From Rattus norvegicus (lineage: Eukaryota > Chordata > Mammalia > Rodentia > Muridae): a DNA stretch of 64,000 nt. The notes beneath the pieces are model-generated. The model ran no database searches and was not told the origin of the DNA. It was given only the letters and a program-made list of their open reading frames with translations. This document shows, piece by piece, positions 1 through 11,715 of this stretch. The first letter of the stretch is position 1; the number at the start of each line of letters is the position of its first letter. The DNA is taken from contig NC_086034.1 of the NCBI RefSeq assembly GCF_036323735.1, positions 17,777,501-17,841,500 on the forward strand. The letters run 5' to 3'. The translations under genes and the position numbers were made by a program.

Positions 1-449
1 ATGCAGCTTTGTTAAATTGTTACCCACTTTGTCGAGGCTGTCTGGAAGTGCTTGAGTCCCCTGTGTTTATGTAAATCACCCCAAGAAATGTTAGGTTTTA
101 ACAAGACCCGGGCAAAGGCTAACCGAGGTGTCTGCCTCCCCCTTCTCTCATTGCCCTGTTCAGTTTGAACTTTTTCAGGTGCCTCTGGCTAGGCTTACTC
201 TCATATGTACAACAAACCCTCACCTCAAGCATACCGTGGGGCTGTCATGCCCTCATTTTTGTTTTCATTCATCTGGTACCTAAAACATGGGCAAGGCAGG
301 TATGAATTGACTTCCATGGGACTTGGCCTCTCTGAACCAAGCTGCTGGTGGCCTTTCCTAAGGGAGGCATGGATCATTTGTTTCTGCTATCCACCAAAAC
401 CAACTTCAAATTCTAGAGTTGGCCTCTGCAGCAGCTTTTTTTCCCAACC
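1..449. other. no feature recognised
   Basis: I see no exon-like reading frame, known repeat or structured RNA here. Reading frames present are short and have no recognisable domain. Confidence 0.5.
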
Positions 450-540
450 TTTTTTTTTTTTTTCCCAGAGCTGGGGACCGAACCCAGGGCCTTGCGCTTG
501 CTAGGCAAGTGCTCTACCACTGAGCTAAATCCCCAAACCC
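450..540 (-). repeat. ID SINE
   Basis: Reverse complement of the rat ID element. The body carries the tRNA-Ala-like A and B box regions, and the A-tail appears as the T-run at the left end. ID elements are dispersed copies of the BC1 RNA gene and are most abundant in rat. Confidence 0.95.
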
Positions 541-670
541 TTTCCCCAACCTTCTCTAACCACAGGCTTCTCCTCATCTACTTGGTAAATGTCCTTTCTG
601 TCTCCTGGAGCTTTCTATGCCTTCTGGGGCAGCCATCATGTGGGCAAGACTTACATCTTTACTTGTTTCA

Positions 671-862
671 TTGGTTCTTAACCTGTGGGTTCCAACCCCT
701 TTGGCAAACCTCTATCTTCAAACACATTTACATTACGATTCATAACAGTAGCAAAAGTTACAGTTACAAAGTAACCACAAAAATAATTTTGTGATTGGAG
801 GTTACCACAACATCAGGAACAGTGTTAAAGAGTGGCAGTGTATGGGAGGTTGAGAACCATTG
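671..862. mobile_element. URR1-like hAT MITE
   Basis: A roughly 190-bp element with inverted ends: GGTTCTTAACC near 673 and GGTTGAGAACC near 849. The middle has the AT-rich 'cattacgattcataacagtagcaa' type core, which I recognise as the rodent URR1 hAT-Charlie non-autonomous DNA transposon. It has no coding capacity. The family name is from memory. Confidence 0.8.
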
Positions 863-865
863 CTC

Positions 866-1786
866 TGTTGCAACCCTACCATTTCCCCAAAGGTCCCCAA
901 TCCAGCTCTTCAGTTGTTTTTGCCCCTTTTCATGGCTCTCAGCTCTTTCCTGGAGCTTCCTTGCCTCTCCGGAGGAACTCCAGTCCTTCAGTTTCTCAAT
1001 ACAGTTGCGGCCTCTACAACAGTATTGGAATCCTTTCTATTTGTAACCCTTGTCCCTCATGGCTACATTGTTCTCCGTCTCTCAGCTCCCTCCTGGAGCT
1101 TAGCGGAGCTCTGAGGAGTTCACTTGTGACCTTTTCTCCTGAAATTCATGGATTTCATTAAAACCTCACTGTCTTTCTGCAAACAGCTCTGCCTCAGTAC
1201 AGTTCAGTCAATGGCCAAAAAGTAGTACACTCCATTTTCAAATTCTCCCGAATCGTACTACCACACAAACAAATGATGCCCAAATTTGTGGTATCTAAAT
1301 ACTTTCTTCTCTATAATCCCAAAAGTCTCTACTTTTTACTTCTGAGAATCCTTTGTCTTTATGATTTCTCTGTACTCTGCTCTCAAGAAATCTTCTAAGA
1401 CTATTTTGTGTAAATGCTCTCACCTCAGGTATTCTGAGTTTATTGGGGTGGTTAAAAATCTGTAACAAAAATTTAGCTTAAAACTGATATAAAAAGGTTG
1501 AATCTTAATTCGCTGTATGTGGTTCAACTCTTGTTTAGGAAACGAGATGTTTTTAATCAGCAGCCACCTAAGACTTGCCTTCACCTTGGCTGATGATCTC
1601 ATCAGGATGGAAGCAACCATGTGTCTGGCAGCCATCTTACTGAGGTTAAAAAACAGGTACACGCTATATGACTTCACCAGCATCTTGAATAAGATGACCA
1701 CGTGGTATAAAGCAACTAAGGCAGTACCTATAAAACCTGTCTCCTTTTTAGACCAAGGAGTTGTCAGCAGGCCTCCAAAAATATTT
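866..1786. other. no feature recognised
   Basis: About 0.9 kb with no repeat family or coding exon that I can support. Overlapping short frames on both strands lack recognisable domains. Confidence 0.4.
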
Positions 1787-1967
1787 TTTTAAAGATTTAT
1801 TTATTTATTATATATAAGTACACTGTAGCTGTCTTCAGACACACCAGAAGAGGGCATCGGATCTCTTTATAGATGGTTGTGAGCCACCATGTGGTTGCTG
1901 GGAATTGAACTCAGGACCTCTGGAAGAGCAGTCAGTGCTCTTAACCACTGAGCCATCTCTCCAGCCC
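1787..1967 (-). repeat. B2 SINE
   Basis: Reverse complement of a B2 element. The tRNA-derived head (GAGATGGCTCAGTGGTTAAG on the minus strand) is at the right end; the middle carries the typical CCAGAAGAGGGCATC segment, and the AT-rich tail is at the left. Confidence 0.95.
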
Positions 1968-1997
1968 TCCAAAAATATTTTTGATTAGAATGGATTT

Positions 1998-2940
1998 CTT
2001 TTTTAAATTTTATTTTTCTTGGATATTTTATGTATTTATATTTCAAATGTTACTACTCCCTCTTTCCCTTGCTTCTATGAGGATGCTCCCACTATCACCC
2101 ACCCACTCCAACCTCAACACCCTGGCATTACCCTACATTGGGGAAATGAGCCTTCACAGGACCAAGGGCTTTTCCTCCTATTGATGCTGGACAATACCAT
2201 CCTCTGCTACATATGTGGCTGGAGTCATGGATCCCTCCATGTTTAGTCATTGGTTGGTGGTTTAGTCCCTGGGAGCTCTTGTAGGGTCTGGTTGGCTCTT
2301 CCCATGGGATTGCAAACCCCTTCAGCTCCTTCAGTCTTTTATCTAACTTCTCCATTGGGGTCCCCTTGTTCAGTCCAACAGTTAGCTGTAAGCATCCTCA
2401 TCTGTATCAGTAGGACTTATGCAGAGTGTCTCAGTAGACACCCATATCTGGCTCCTGTCAGCAAGCACTTCTTGGCATCAGCAATAGTGACTGGGTTTGG
2501 TGGCTGCATATGGGATGGATCCCCAGGTGGGGCAGTCTCTGGATGACCTTTTCTTCAGTCCCTGCTCCACTCTTTATCCCTGTATTTCCTCCCATGAGTA
2601 TTTTGTTCTCTCTTCTAAGAAGGAATGAGTCATCCACATTTTGGTCTTCCTTTTTCTTAAGCTTCATATGATCTGTGAATTTTTTCTTAGGTATTCCAAG
2701 CTTTTGGGCTAATATCCACTTATCAGTGAGTGCATACCATGTGTGTTCTTTTGTGACTTGGTTACCTCACTCAGGATGATATTTTCTAGTTCCATCCATT
2801 TGCCTAAGAATTTCATGCAGGCATTGTTTTTTTAATAGTTGATTTAATAGCTCCATTGTTTAAATGTACCACGTTTTCTGTATCCATTCCTCTGTTGAAG
2901 GACATCTGGGTTCTTTCCAGTTCTGGCTGTAGGCTGATGT
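1998..2940 (-). mobile_element. L1 fragment, 3' end
   Basis: Antisense rodent L1: 3' UTR and the end of ORF2, recognisable from the series of segments found again at 15,305-16,130 and 49,942-50,560. It is truncated at both ends and many small lesions prevent any long frame. Confidence 0.88.
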
Positions 2941-3879
2941 CATTATGCAGGTGCACAAGATAAAATGAGGCCTGTCTTTGGACAAGAAAGAAGGGAGGTG
3001 GGAACAGAGGTTTTAGAAGGAGATGGAGAAGCAAGAGAGAGGGGGCTAGGAGAGTCAAGATGGAAATGGAGAAGGATGACCCAGATCTGGGGTCTTAAAT
3101 TGCCAAGGTAGTTGGGATGGATTTCTGTAGGTAAATTTATCTTATCTAGATGGGCAGTATATATCCTTATCAATTGGTTGTGAGTTTATTGTGTGGATGT
3201 TTTGTGGACTGAGAATTTTCCATATCAATCTGACTGCTGGGTTGCAGTTTGTGGAGTCTTGATTTCACTGGGTTATTGGGTGTGTGAGCAGAGTCCATAC
3301 AAGTTCAGACTTTCTTTGATATGTATTTCTTATCATTTTAAAATTAATTAAAATTGTTACTCTCATATAGTCATTGTGCCTATACAACACATTTAAGTGT
3401 ACGAGGCTTCTATCCAGCTCTTTCCTGCTATTAGAAAACTAATCTGAGATGAGCCACTTTTTAAAACCACAACAGGTGGTGAACCAATGTGCTAGGCAAG
3501 AATTCACTAAAAATTGAAGTTTTTCAGCCTTAGATAGTTTTATTTTCTAAATGAGAAGGGGGCAACGCCATGTTGAATCACATGATGTCGCCAGCACTGG
3601 AACCTTAAACAAAAGAAACAGAGGCCATCTGTTAGCAGGCTCAGGTCCCCTGCTATAAAAAGTGCAGGCTGCTCCTAGTCACAGAGAGTTGGAAATTAGA
3701 AACTGCCTGCTTCTTTAGCAAAGGCTGTTTGGAAAATGATTTAATTTAGGTTAGGTTTATGTGTTTTAAAGGTGGTATAAAGATATAAGGCTTTATTAAG
3801 TCTTCCAGGATACCCATATGCTCTTAACATGGGCTCCACGGGAATTTTGAGTTAAAATCCTGGTTAGACAAGCTACTTG

Positions 3880-3882
<3 letters not shown>
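2941..3882. other. unclassified, probably old repeat
   Basis: No gene seen. A segment near 3,813-3,852 recurs near 4,560-4,595 in diverged form, so the stretch 3,800-4,640 probably belongs to one duplicated or dispersed unit. I cannot name the family. Confidence 0.35.
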
Positions 3883-3937
<55 letters not shown>

Positions 3938-4003
3938 CTCCTTCCCCCTCCTCATCCTTCCCCCTCCTCCTCCCCCTCTTCTTCTTCTTCCTCCTCTTCT
4001 TCT
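3883..4003. repeat. (TCC)n / CT-rich simple repeat
   Basis: About 120 bp of nearly pure pyrimidine made of TCC and TTC triplets on the + strand. It abuts an antisense L1 3' end and seems to have entered the flanking unit with it. Confidence 0.95.
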
Positions 4004-4115
4004 TAATTTTTTTATTGTATATTTTTTAATTTACATTTCAAATGTTATTCCCTTTCCTGGTTTTCTGTCCCCATAAGCCCCATCCCATCCCCCTCCCCCT
4101 ATGCTGCCTGCTTCT
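4004..4115 (-). mobile_element. L1 3' UTR fragment
   Basis: A short antisense piece of L1 3' UTR: an ACATTTCAAATGTTAT segment followed by a C-rich run, the same arrangement as in the other L1 3' ends of this window. Confidence 0.7.
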
Positions 4116-4984
4116 TAATGACAGTATTAATGGAAATGTGATTAAGTCACTTTTTATAGTGCGAAGGAGAGAGTACAGCGTTTATTTGAATCACATGGGG
4201 ATTTTCATTTGCAGTTTGGAACTAGGATAGGGAAGATTAGTCACTGACTCCAACTAGAGAGTGGTGATATTTGCCTGTTATCAAGTCATTAAAAAATAGA
4301 AGTCACCAGGCAGAGTGAATACGGACACATATTGTACAAGTTATTAGTAAGTAAAAGTCTGGCACTCCAGGTGGAGAGCTTAACAGATGTATTTTGGGCT
4401 AAAAATCTTAGTTTGGCAATTTGCTTACTTCTTAATGGTATTGGTATTAATAAAAATGTGGTTAAATTGTTTTATGAATTACTCTACTAATGCCATATCG
4501 CCTGATGATGTCAGCTAGCGTGGGTTTGCAGTTATTCTTAAAATTACCACAGAGGAGGCTCATATTCTCTTAACATGGGCTCCAGGGGAATTTGGGGTTA
4601 ATTTCCTGGCATGGCAGATTAGAGAAGCCTAAACAGGCTCATACACCGTTGTTTAACATAATTAACATTTTAAAACATTTTAAAAAATTGTTTTAATTTT
4701 TCACAATGGGTGTGATTTTGGGTCTCATGGTTATATTATTTCTCTGGGAGAGAGTGAAAGATACAAGCTTTCCTGGTTACAGACTAAAGAACATGCTATT
4801 TTGGGAGACAGGTTTTTCTCTGCGTTTTTAAAAAGGGTGATTAGGCTTTGGACACCTTCCAGAGTTATATTGATTAGACTTGATAAAGGTAGGCCTCCCG
4901 AAAAACTAATTTAAGAGAATCAAACAAAAAGATACCTGGATACTAAAATTTTGTTTTGAGGTTTATTTATTACAGAACATACAG
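4116..4984. other. unclassified sequence
   Basis: No gene or named repeat. A motif near 4,106-4,140 (CTTCTTAATG followed by GTATTAAT) recurs near 4,428-4,465, in keeping with an internally duplicated dispersed element. Confidence 0.35.
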
Positions 4985-5371
4985 CTCAAAGCACTATACA
5001 CCATAATGGTGGGAGACCTCAACACCCCACTCTCATCAATGGACAGATCATAGAAAAAGAAACTAAACAGAGACACAGTGAAGCTAACAGACGTTATACC
5101 AAACGGATTTAACAGACATCTATAAAACATCCTAAAATAAAAGAATATACCTTCTTCTCAGCACCTCATGCTATCTTCTCAAAAATTGACCGTATAATAG
5201 GTCACAAAAGAGGCCTCAATAGATATAAAGAGATTTAAATAACCCCATGCATCCTATCAAGTCACCATGGGCTAAGGCTAGTCTTCGATAACACCAAAAA
5301 CAACAGAAAGCCTACATAAACATGGACACTGAAAAAAAACGCTCCACTCAATGACAACTTGGTCAAGCGAG
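4985..5371 (+). mobile_element. L1 ORF2 fragment (endonuclease end)
   Basis: Sense-strand L1 ORF2, including the segment around the GGGAGACTTCAACAC and TTCTTCTCAGCACC landmarks of the endonuclease region. It stops at 5,371, where ERV-1 begins. The same L1 resumes at 10,093, so ERV-1 is younger than this copy. Frameshifts and stops make it inactive. Confidence 0.88.
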
Positions 5372-5551
5372 TGTGGAATGTGGGAACCAAGCAGACAAAA
5401 GCTATCTTAGAAAACGTCAGGTGTCTAGGACTTCCCACTGGGAACAAGAATCAAGCAGAAAAAATCTATCAAAAAAAAAAAAAAAATCAGGTGTCTGGAA
5501 CTTCCTGCCAGGGAGCTCCACAAGAATTTGCTGAGTAAACACCCCATTCTA
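5372..5551 (+). repeat. ERV-1 5' LTR, truncated
   Basis: Starts with TGTGGAATG, the same start as the complete 3' LTR at 9,568. About 180 bp align with that LTR with many differences, then the sequence passes straight into pol. No TATA box, polyadenylation signal or primer site remains on this side. Confidence 0.88.
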
Positions 5552-7530
5552 GGAAGGTCCTGGGGCTTCCTGATGTAACTAAACCGTCCACCTATATGTG
5601 GCAGAAAATAAGGCCATAGCCAAAGGGGTTCTGATTCAAAAACTGGGACCATAGAAGAGGCCAGTGGCGTACCTCTCAAAGAAATTAGACCCTGTGGCCT
5701 CTGGGTGGCCTGCCTGTCTGAGGATCGTGGCCAAAGTCGCAGTATTGGTTAAGGATGCTGATACGCTGACTTTGGGACAAGACCTGGTAATATCAGCCTC
5801 ACACGCCCTGGAGAGTGTAGTCTGCCAGCCTCCTGATCAATGGCTCACAAATGCCCGAATGACCCATTATCAGACTTTACTGCTCAACTCTGACGGGATC
5901 ATGTTCGCACCAACCCCCCTTTGCCCCCCAGGTCTAAATCCAGCCACCCTTCTCCTGGACCCCAACCTTGAGCCTCCCATCCACAAATGTCAGCAAGTGC
6001 TCGCTGAGGCACATGGTTGGCGCAAGGACCTGTCTGACCAGCCCTTGGCTGACGCGGAAGAAACTTGGTTCACAGATGGGCGCAGTTACCTAGAAGAAGG
6101 GCAGGGGAGAGCAGGTGCGGCTGTGGTGGATGGGCAGCAGGTTGTATGGGCACAAACTTTGCCAGAGGGAACCTCTGCTCAGAAAGCTGAGCTCATTGCT
6201 CTCACAAAAGCTCTTGAGCTAGGAGAAGGCAGAAAGATCTACACAGATAGGACGCATGCCTTCGCCACAGTCCATGGCCATGGCGCCATCTACCGGCAGC
6301 GGAGGCTACTGACTTCAGGAGGAAAAGAAATCAAGAACAAGTCTGAGATTCTGGCGTTACTAGAGGCCTTGTACAAACCAACAAAAGTGAGTATTATCCA
6401 CTGTCCGGGCCACTAAAAAGGCGATTCCTTTATAGCTCGAGGAAATAATTTGGCAGATCAAGAAGCTAAGGCAGCAGCCTCCAGAGCAACTCCAGTGATG
6501 CTGATCAAAGAACCCAAATGGCCTGAACCTAGATTTCTGTACTCCACTGAGGATCTGGCAGTCATCTCAAGGGACCCTGAAAATCGTTTCGATCAGAAGA
6601 AGAGGGTCTGGGTGGCCCATCAGGTAAGAGAATGCTGCCACAAGAGCAGATAAGGCAGATGTGTCAGTGGACTCATCTAGGGGTAAGCAAGTAAGCAAGT
6701 AAGCAAACAGCCTTGAGGTCTAAGTATCATATTCTAGGGCTGAAACATCTGGTAGAACAAATGGTTCACAATTGCGTACCCTGTCAGAAGGTCAACGCTT
6801 GCAGAAACAGAACTGACCCCGGTAAAAGATACCAAGGGGACTGGCCAGGAGTCCACTGGGAGGTAGACTTCACAGATATCAAACCAGGAGAGTATGGCTA
6901 CAAATCGCTTCTAGTTTTCATAGACACCTTCTCAGGATGGGTAGAAACTTTCTCTACCAAGCAAGAGATTGCAACAGTGGCGGTCAAGAAGATACTAGAA
7001 GAAAATTTCCCCCCGATTTGGAATGCCCAAGGTAATCGGGTCCCGTAATGGCCTTGCCTTCGTTGCCAAGGTAAGTCAGGGAGTGGCCAAGTATTTGGAG
7101 GTCGATTGGAAACTTCATTGCATTTATAGACCTCAGAGTTCAGGACAGGTAGAGAGGATGAATAGAACTCTAAAAGAGACCTTAACTAAATTGACCATAG
7201 AGACTGGCGCAGACTGGGTGGTGCTCCTTCCCCTGGTCTTGCTCAGGGTCAGAAATACCCCTTCCCGCTTCAGTTTGACTCCTTTTGAGATCCTGTACGG
7301 GACCCCAGGACCCCTGATCCTGCTAGGGGATGTTATTGAGCCAACCTGTCACAGTAGTAATGATCTATATGCCAGGTTAAAAGGGCTGCAGGGGGTACAG
7401 AAGGAGGTGCAGCCGCCTACGAGCCAGGGACCCCTGAGACATCCCATCGGTTCCAAGTCAGAGACTCAGGCTACGTGCAGTGACACCGAGCGCAGACACT
7501 TGAACCTCGCTGGAAAGGACCATACCTAGT
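5552..7530 (+). pseudogene. ERV-1 pol remnant (RNase H, integrase)
   Basis: Retroviral pol, from the end of reverse transcriptase through integrase. The first block (about 5,560-6,650) contains the RNase H start (FTDG at about 6,072), with a stop codon at 6,414 in the same frame. Then the frame shifts: the integrase zinc-binding region and first catalytic Asp lie at about 6,713-7,010 (VDFTD near 6,862), and the rest runs at 7,023-7,529 in another frame, including the region of the catalytic Glu (QVERMNRTL). Where ERV-2 reads SDNG in the core, this copy reads SRNG, so a catalytic Asp is lost. It is a dead remnant. Confidence 0.9.
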
Positions 7531-7739
7531 GTTGCTGACCACCCCAACAGCGGTCAAGGTAGACGGGATAGCTGCCTGCATCCACGCATCCCACGTGAAG
7601 CCTGCTACTTTGGCAGCAGAGGAAAGGAAAGCTCGACTCAGCTGGAGGGTCCAGATCACTGAAGACCCTTTAAAATTAAAAGTCACCAGGAGAATGGAGG
7701 ATGAGGCATCTCCTCCCGACAATGGTACTGAGTCTTAGC

Positions 7740-9515
7740 CCCTTTCCCTTGGGCCCAACTAATGCCAGCCCTCACCAACCACGTAACTTAACCTGAATGG
7801 TGATAAATGACTCGGGAGACATAGTATGCAGCACGTCTGAGGTCACCACGCCCAACCAGTTCCCTGACATCTGCAAACTGGCTGTCGGGGCCACTGGCTG
7901 GGACCTAGAGGGACAGTCAGATCTTCAGAAGGTCCCCCTTACCTGTCCTTCAGAATGGCAGGACAGAGGTTTACTTTGAACCCGAGACTTTTATGTTTGC
8001 CCCAGGTTCCATTGGGATAGATCCCTTAATCCTAAGTGTGGGGGTAAACTCGATTTTTATTGTAAAAGTTGGGGGTGTGAGACAACGGGACAGGCATATT
8101 GGAATCCTACCTCAAGTTGGGACTACACCAGAGTAGCCACTAACTATTCCCTCGGGAATTATGGGGGAGGGAATTCCTATATAGAAGAGTGTAAACAGAA
8201 TTGGTGTCATCCTCTCTGGGTCACTTTCACTGAAAAGGGAAAAAAGGCTACAGATTGCTTAAAAGGATATACATGGGGCCTCATCTGTTATGGAGGACCT
8301 GATGGAGGGTTAATATTCACCATTAAATTATGGGCTCTTTATGCCTCCCTTGGTCCCAACTCAGTTATAAGACCTCAGAAATCCCCCACTCCTTCAAGGC
8401 CATCAGGAAAGATCACACCCACCATGGACGTGTCGCCCACGGCTCCCACCATTGAACCCCTGGGAGAAGGCTGCCATCTTCTTAACTTAGTTAAAGAGGC
8501 TTTAAAAACTCTTAATGCTACCAATCCCAAAGCTACAGAATCATGCTGGCTATGTTATGATGTGCCCCCCCCCCCCATTATGAAGGCATAGCATTTATAG
8601 GGACTGTCTATCAAACAAAGGAGGTCAACCAGTGTAGGTGGCAACAGCGAAAAAATGTCAAACTTACTCTACCTGCAGTCACTGGGTCGGGATTATGTGT
8701 GGGAAAAATTCCCCCCTCACAGAAATTCCTCTGTAACCAATCTTTGTCTATCTCCCTCGGTGGGGGATTTCTCCTCCCACCTACGAAAGGATGGTGGGCC
8801 TTTTCCTCCAGACTCAGCCCTTTTGTCCACCTGCAAATCTTGAGAGATACCCAAGACTTCTGTGTCCTGGTACAGCTAATCCCCAGACTTATTTACCACC
8901 CTTATGGAGATGGCAGCCTGCCAAGGGCCAAGAGAGAACCCCTAGGCATTACGCTCTCTGTCTTATTGGGTCTGGGGCTAGGGGCAGCAGGCGCTGTCAC
9001 GGGAGCCTCCACCTTGGTCATACAAGATCAAAACTTTAAAGGCTTGCAGGCTGCCATAGATGCAGATATACAAGAATTGGAAAATTCCATCTCAAAACTT
9101 CAAGAATCCTTAACCTCCTTGTCAGAGGTAGTACTCCAGAATAGGAGGGGCCTTGATCTCCTGTTTCTCCAACAAGGGAGTCTTTGTGCTGCGCTTAGGG
9201 AAGAATGCTGGTTTTTTTATAGACCCTTCAGAAGTGATAAAAGATTCTATGGCAAGGGATGGAGAAGGATTGGCAAAAAGAAAGAGAGAAAGAGAGCAGA
9301 ACCAGGGGTGGTTTGAATCATGGTTCAACTCCTCCCCCTGGCTCACTACTTTGATTTCCGCCATTACGGGGCCTTTAGTGGTTTTAGTACTTATGCTGAC
9401 TTTTGGACCTTGCATTTTAAATCTCTTGCTCACGTTCATTAGGGAACGTATTAGTATAGTACAGATTATGATGCTGAGACAGCCATATCTAGAGTTAAAT
9501 CGAGATGAGGTATAG
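7740..9515 (+). pseudogene. ERV-1 env remnant (SU and TM)
   Basis: Gammaretrovirus-type envelope. The surface part (about 7,797-8,920) is broken by stops and frameshifts. It keeps a proline-rich stretch near 8,370-8,470 and a CWLC motif at 8,544-8,555, the motif by which gammaretroviral SU pairs with TM. A RAKR cleavage site is at 8,924-8,935, followed by a glycine/alanine-rich fusion peptide and a heptad region. In TM the CX6CC motif reads CX6CW, so one cysteine is missing. The frame shifts after about 9,190, and the membrane anchor lies in the other frame up to 9,515. Non-functional. Confidence 0.9.
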
Positions 9516-9551
9516 CAGGATAACAAATGATCTCAGGATTGAGATATTCCC

Positions 9552-9567
9552 AAGGAAAAGGGAGGAA
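9552..9567 (+). promoter_or_regulatory. ERV-1 polypurine tract
   Basis: AAGGAAAAGGGAGGAA, an all-purine run ending directly at the TG of the 3' LTR. It is the plus-strand primer position in reverse transcription. Confidence 0.88.
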
Positions 9568-10092
9568 TGTGGAATGAGGGGACCAAGCAGACAAAAGCTA
9601 TCTTAGAAAACGTCAGTGCATAGGACTCCCCCTGTCCCTGGAACCAAGAATCAAGCAGACAAAATCTATCTTAAAAAACATCAAGTGTTGGGAACTTCCC
9701 ACAGGGGAACTCCACAAGAATTTTCTGAGTAGACACCCCATTCTAGAAGTGTCACAACTGCAATAGGGGCGGGATCCCCCACTACCCCCTCTACAGATAT
9801 CTCCCTGCTGGAGCTTGAATGTATGTCATACTTACTAGCCAATAGATTTAAAGGTCAATATGCTTAGCCAATAAGTTTAAACAGTAACCTTGCTGATGTA
9901 ATTTGTACCCCTAAATGGTATAAAAAAATATGTGCCTTTGTTCCCCGGGGGTCGCCTCTGCCTTGATTGCAGAATGACCCCAGTGCACTGGACTAGTAAA
10001 CCTCTTGTTTATTACATCGATCTCCGTCTCTGTGTCTCTGTGAGAGGGACAACCCGGACGCAGGACTTGGTGGGCTTCTCTCGAGTCTTACA
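9568..10092 (+). repeat. ERV-1 3' LTR
   Basis: A 525-bp LTR from TG to CA. It has CCAAT-type sequence near 9,838 and 9,870, a TATAAAA box at 9,919-9,925 and an AGTAAA polyadenylation signal at 9,995-10,000. R and U5 follow, ending in TTACA at 10,092. The layout is that of a class I LTR promoter. Confidence 0.92.
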
Positions 10093-10500
10093 CAAGAAAT
10101 AAAGAAAGTAATCAAAGACTTTTTAGAATGTAATGAAAATGAAGATATAACATACCCAAACTTATGGAACACAATGAAAGCAGTGTTAAGAGGAAAACTC
10201 ATAGCTCTGAGTGCCTCCAAAAAGAAACTAGAAAAAGCATACACTATCAGCTTGATGGCACACCTGAAAGCTCTAGAAAAAAAAGAAGCAAATTCACCCA
10301 AGAGGAGTAGAAGGCAGGAAATAGTCAAACTCAGAGTAGAAATCAACCAAGTAGAAACAAAAAGAACTATATAAAGAATCAACAAAACTAAAGACTGGTT
10401 CTTTGAGAAAATCAACAAGATAGATAATGCCAGACTAACCAAAAGGCACAAACACAGTATCTAAATTAACAAAATCAGAAATGAGCAGGGCGACATAACA
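10093..10500 (+). mobile_element. L1 ORF2 fragment, continuation after ERV-1
   Basis: Resumes the L1 cut at 5,371. Sense ORF2 with an open stretch of 66 codons and the ACAATGAAAGCAGTG landmark that recurs at 12,310 and 13,451. Degenerate. Confidence 0.85.
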
Positions 10501-10529
10501 ACAGAAACTGAAATAGTAGTAGAAATAAA

Positions 10530-10746
10530 TAGTCATTGGTCATTAATACTTCTCAACATCAATTCACTCAATTCTCCAATAAAAAATGTGGGCTAACAGA
10601 ATGGATACAAAAACATGATCTATCATTCTGTTGGATATAAGAAACACACCTCAATAAAGATAGATATTATATCAGAGTAAAGAGCTGGAAAAGATTTTCA
10701 AAGCAAGCTGGTGTAACTATTCTAGTATTTAATAAAAGAGACCTTC
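10530..10746 (+). mobile_element. L1 ORF2 N-terminal fragment (second copy)
   Basis: Starts over with sequence from the beginning of the ORF2 endonuclease, so this is a different L1 copy from the one ending just upstream. It is split by a dispersed repeat (10,747-11,715) and continues at 11,716. Confidence 0.8.
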
Positions 10747-11715
10747 GTATTAGTCAGGGTTTTCTAGAGTCACAGAATTTATAGAATGAATCTCTCTCCT
10801 GCTCCTCTCTCTATATATGTTGTAAAGAAATTCCATATATCATAGTATACATACACACACATATAAATTCCACATACATGTGTATATACATATACACACT
10901 GTGGTGGTTTGAATAGGCTTGGCCCCCATAAACTTATGTGTCTGAATGCTTGGCCATCAGGGAGTGACACTTTTAGGAGGTGTGTCCTTGTTGGAATAGG
11001 TATGACTTTGGTGGAGGAAGTGTGTCTCTGTAGGGGTGGATTTTGTTCTACACAGTGAAGAAGAGACCTGCCTGCTGGTTGTTTGTGGAATAGTCTCTCC
11101 TTGTTGCCTTCAGATCAAGACTCTTGGCTCTTTCTCCAGCACCATGGCTACCTGGATGTTATTATGCTTCCTGCCCTGATGACAATGAACTGAAACTGTA
11201 AGCCAGCCCCAATTAAATGTTGTTCTTTGTAAGTGTTGCCTTGGTCATGGTATCTCTTCACAGCAATGGAAACACACGCGTGCGCGCAAACACACACACA
11301 CACACGTACAAGTACATGTATGTACATATACATATTGAGAATTTATTGAAATGACTTATAGGCCTCAGTTCAACAAATCCAACAATAGCTAATCGTGAAT
11401 GGAAAGTCCAAGAATCTAAATAGTTGCTCAGTGGTCTTCTGTGTAAGCTAGAATCTCAAAGAAGTAAATGTTAATGCATGTGGTGGCAAGCAAGCGGAGA
11501 GCAAACAAACCCCCCTTTCTTCCATTGTCCTTATATAGGAAACCAGCATGAGGAAGGCATGGCCCGGATTAAAGGTGTGCCTCAAGATCTGGATCAAAAG
11601 CCTGTGTTTTCCTGCCTTAAGATCAGACCACAGGTGTACCCTCCATTTCTCGATTGTTGTTCATTCCAGATATAGTCAAGTTGACAACTGAGAATATTCG
11701 TCACAACCTTCAACC
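10747..11715 (+). repeat. Dispersed repeat 'B', containing repeat 'A'
   Basis: The outer parts (10,747-10,901 and 11,274-11,715) belong to a rodent repeat starting TTAGTCAGGGTT and ending GTCAAGTTGACAAC. I call it B; it recurs at 27,930-32,230 and 60,853-61,690. Element A (10,902-11,273) sits inside it. The flanks share ACCTTC, a likely target duplication in L1. I cannot name the family with certainty (RMER-type). Confidence 0.75.
10902..11273 (+). repeat. Dispersed LTR-like repeat 'A'
   Basis: Starts TGTGGTGGTTTGAAT and ends near TTCACAGCAATGGAA, with a TAAGCCAGCCCCAATTAAAT segment. The same element recurs at 27,901 and 32,231 (split), 43,932, 48,719 (minus), 56,118-57,183 (minus, split) and 57,490. 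Short CA-rich runs flank it. Confidence 0.78.

Larger units (their letters stand above)
5372..10092 (+). mobile_element. ERV-1: gammaretrovirus-like provirus, deleted
   Basis: A class I ERV inserted in L1. The flanks are CGAG (5,368-5,371) and CAAG (10,093-10,096), a 4-bp target duplication with one change, as expected for gammaretroviral integration. Order: start of the 5' LTR, late pol (RNase H, integrase), env (SU, TM), polypurine tract, full 3' LTR. Most of the 5' LTR, the primer site, gag, protease and most of reverse transcriptase are missing, because LTR sequence joins pol near 5,552. Frames are broken by stops and frameshifts. It cannot encode functional proteins. Confidence 0.93.

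Noticed and set aside
5664..9515. Possibility of functional retroviral proteins, such as a captured envelope
   Set aside because: Stops, frameshifts, a lost catalytic Asp and a missing TM cysteine rule out an intact product in this copy.
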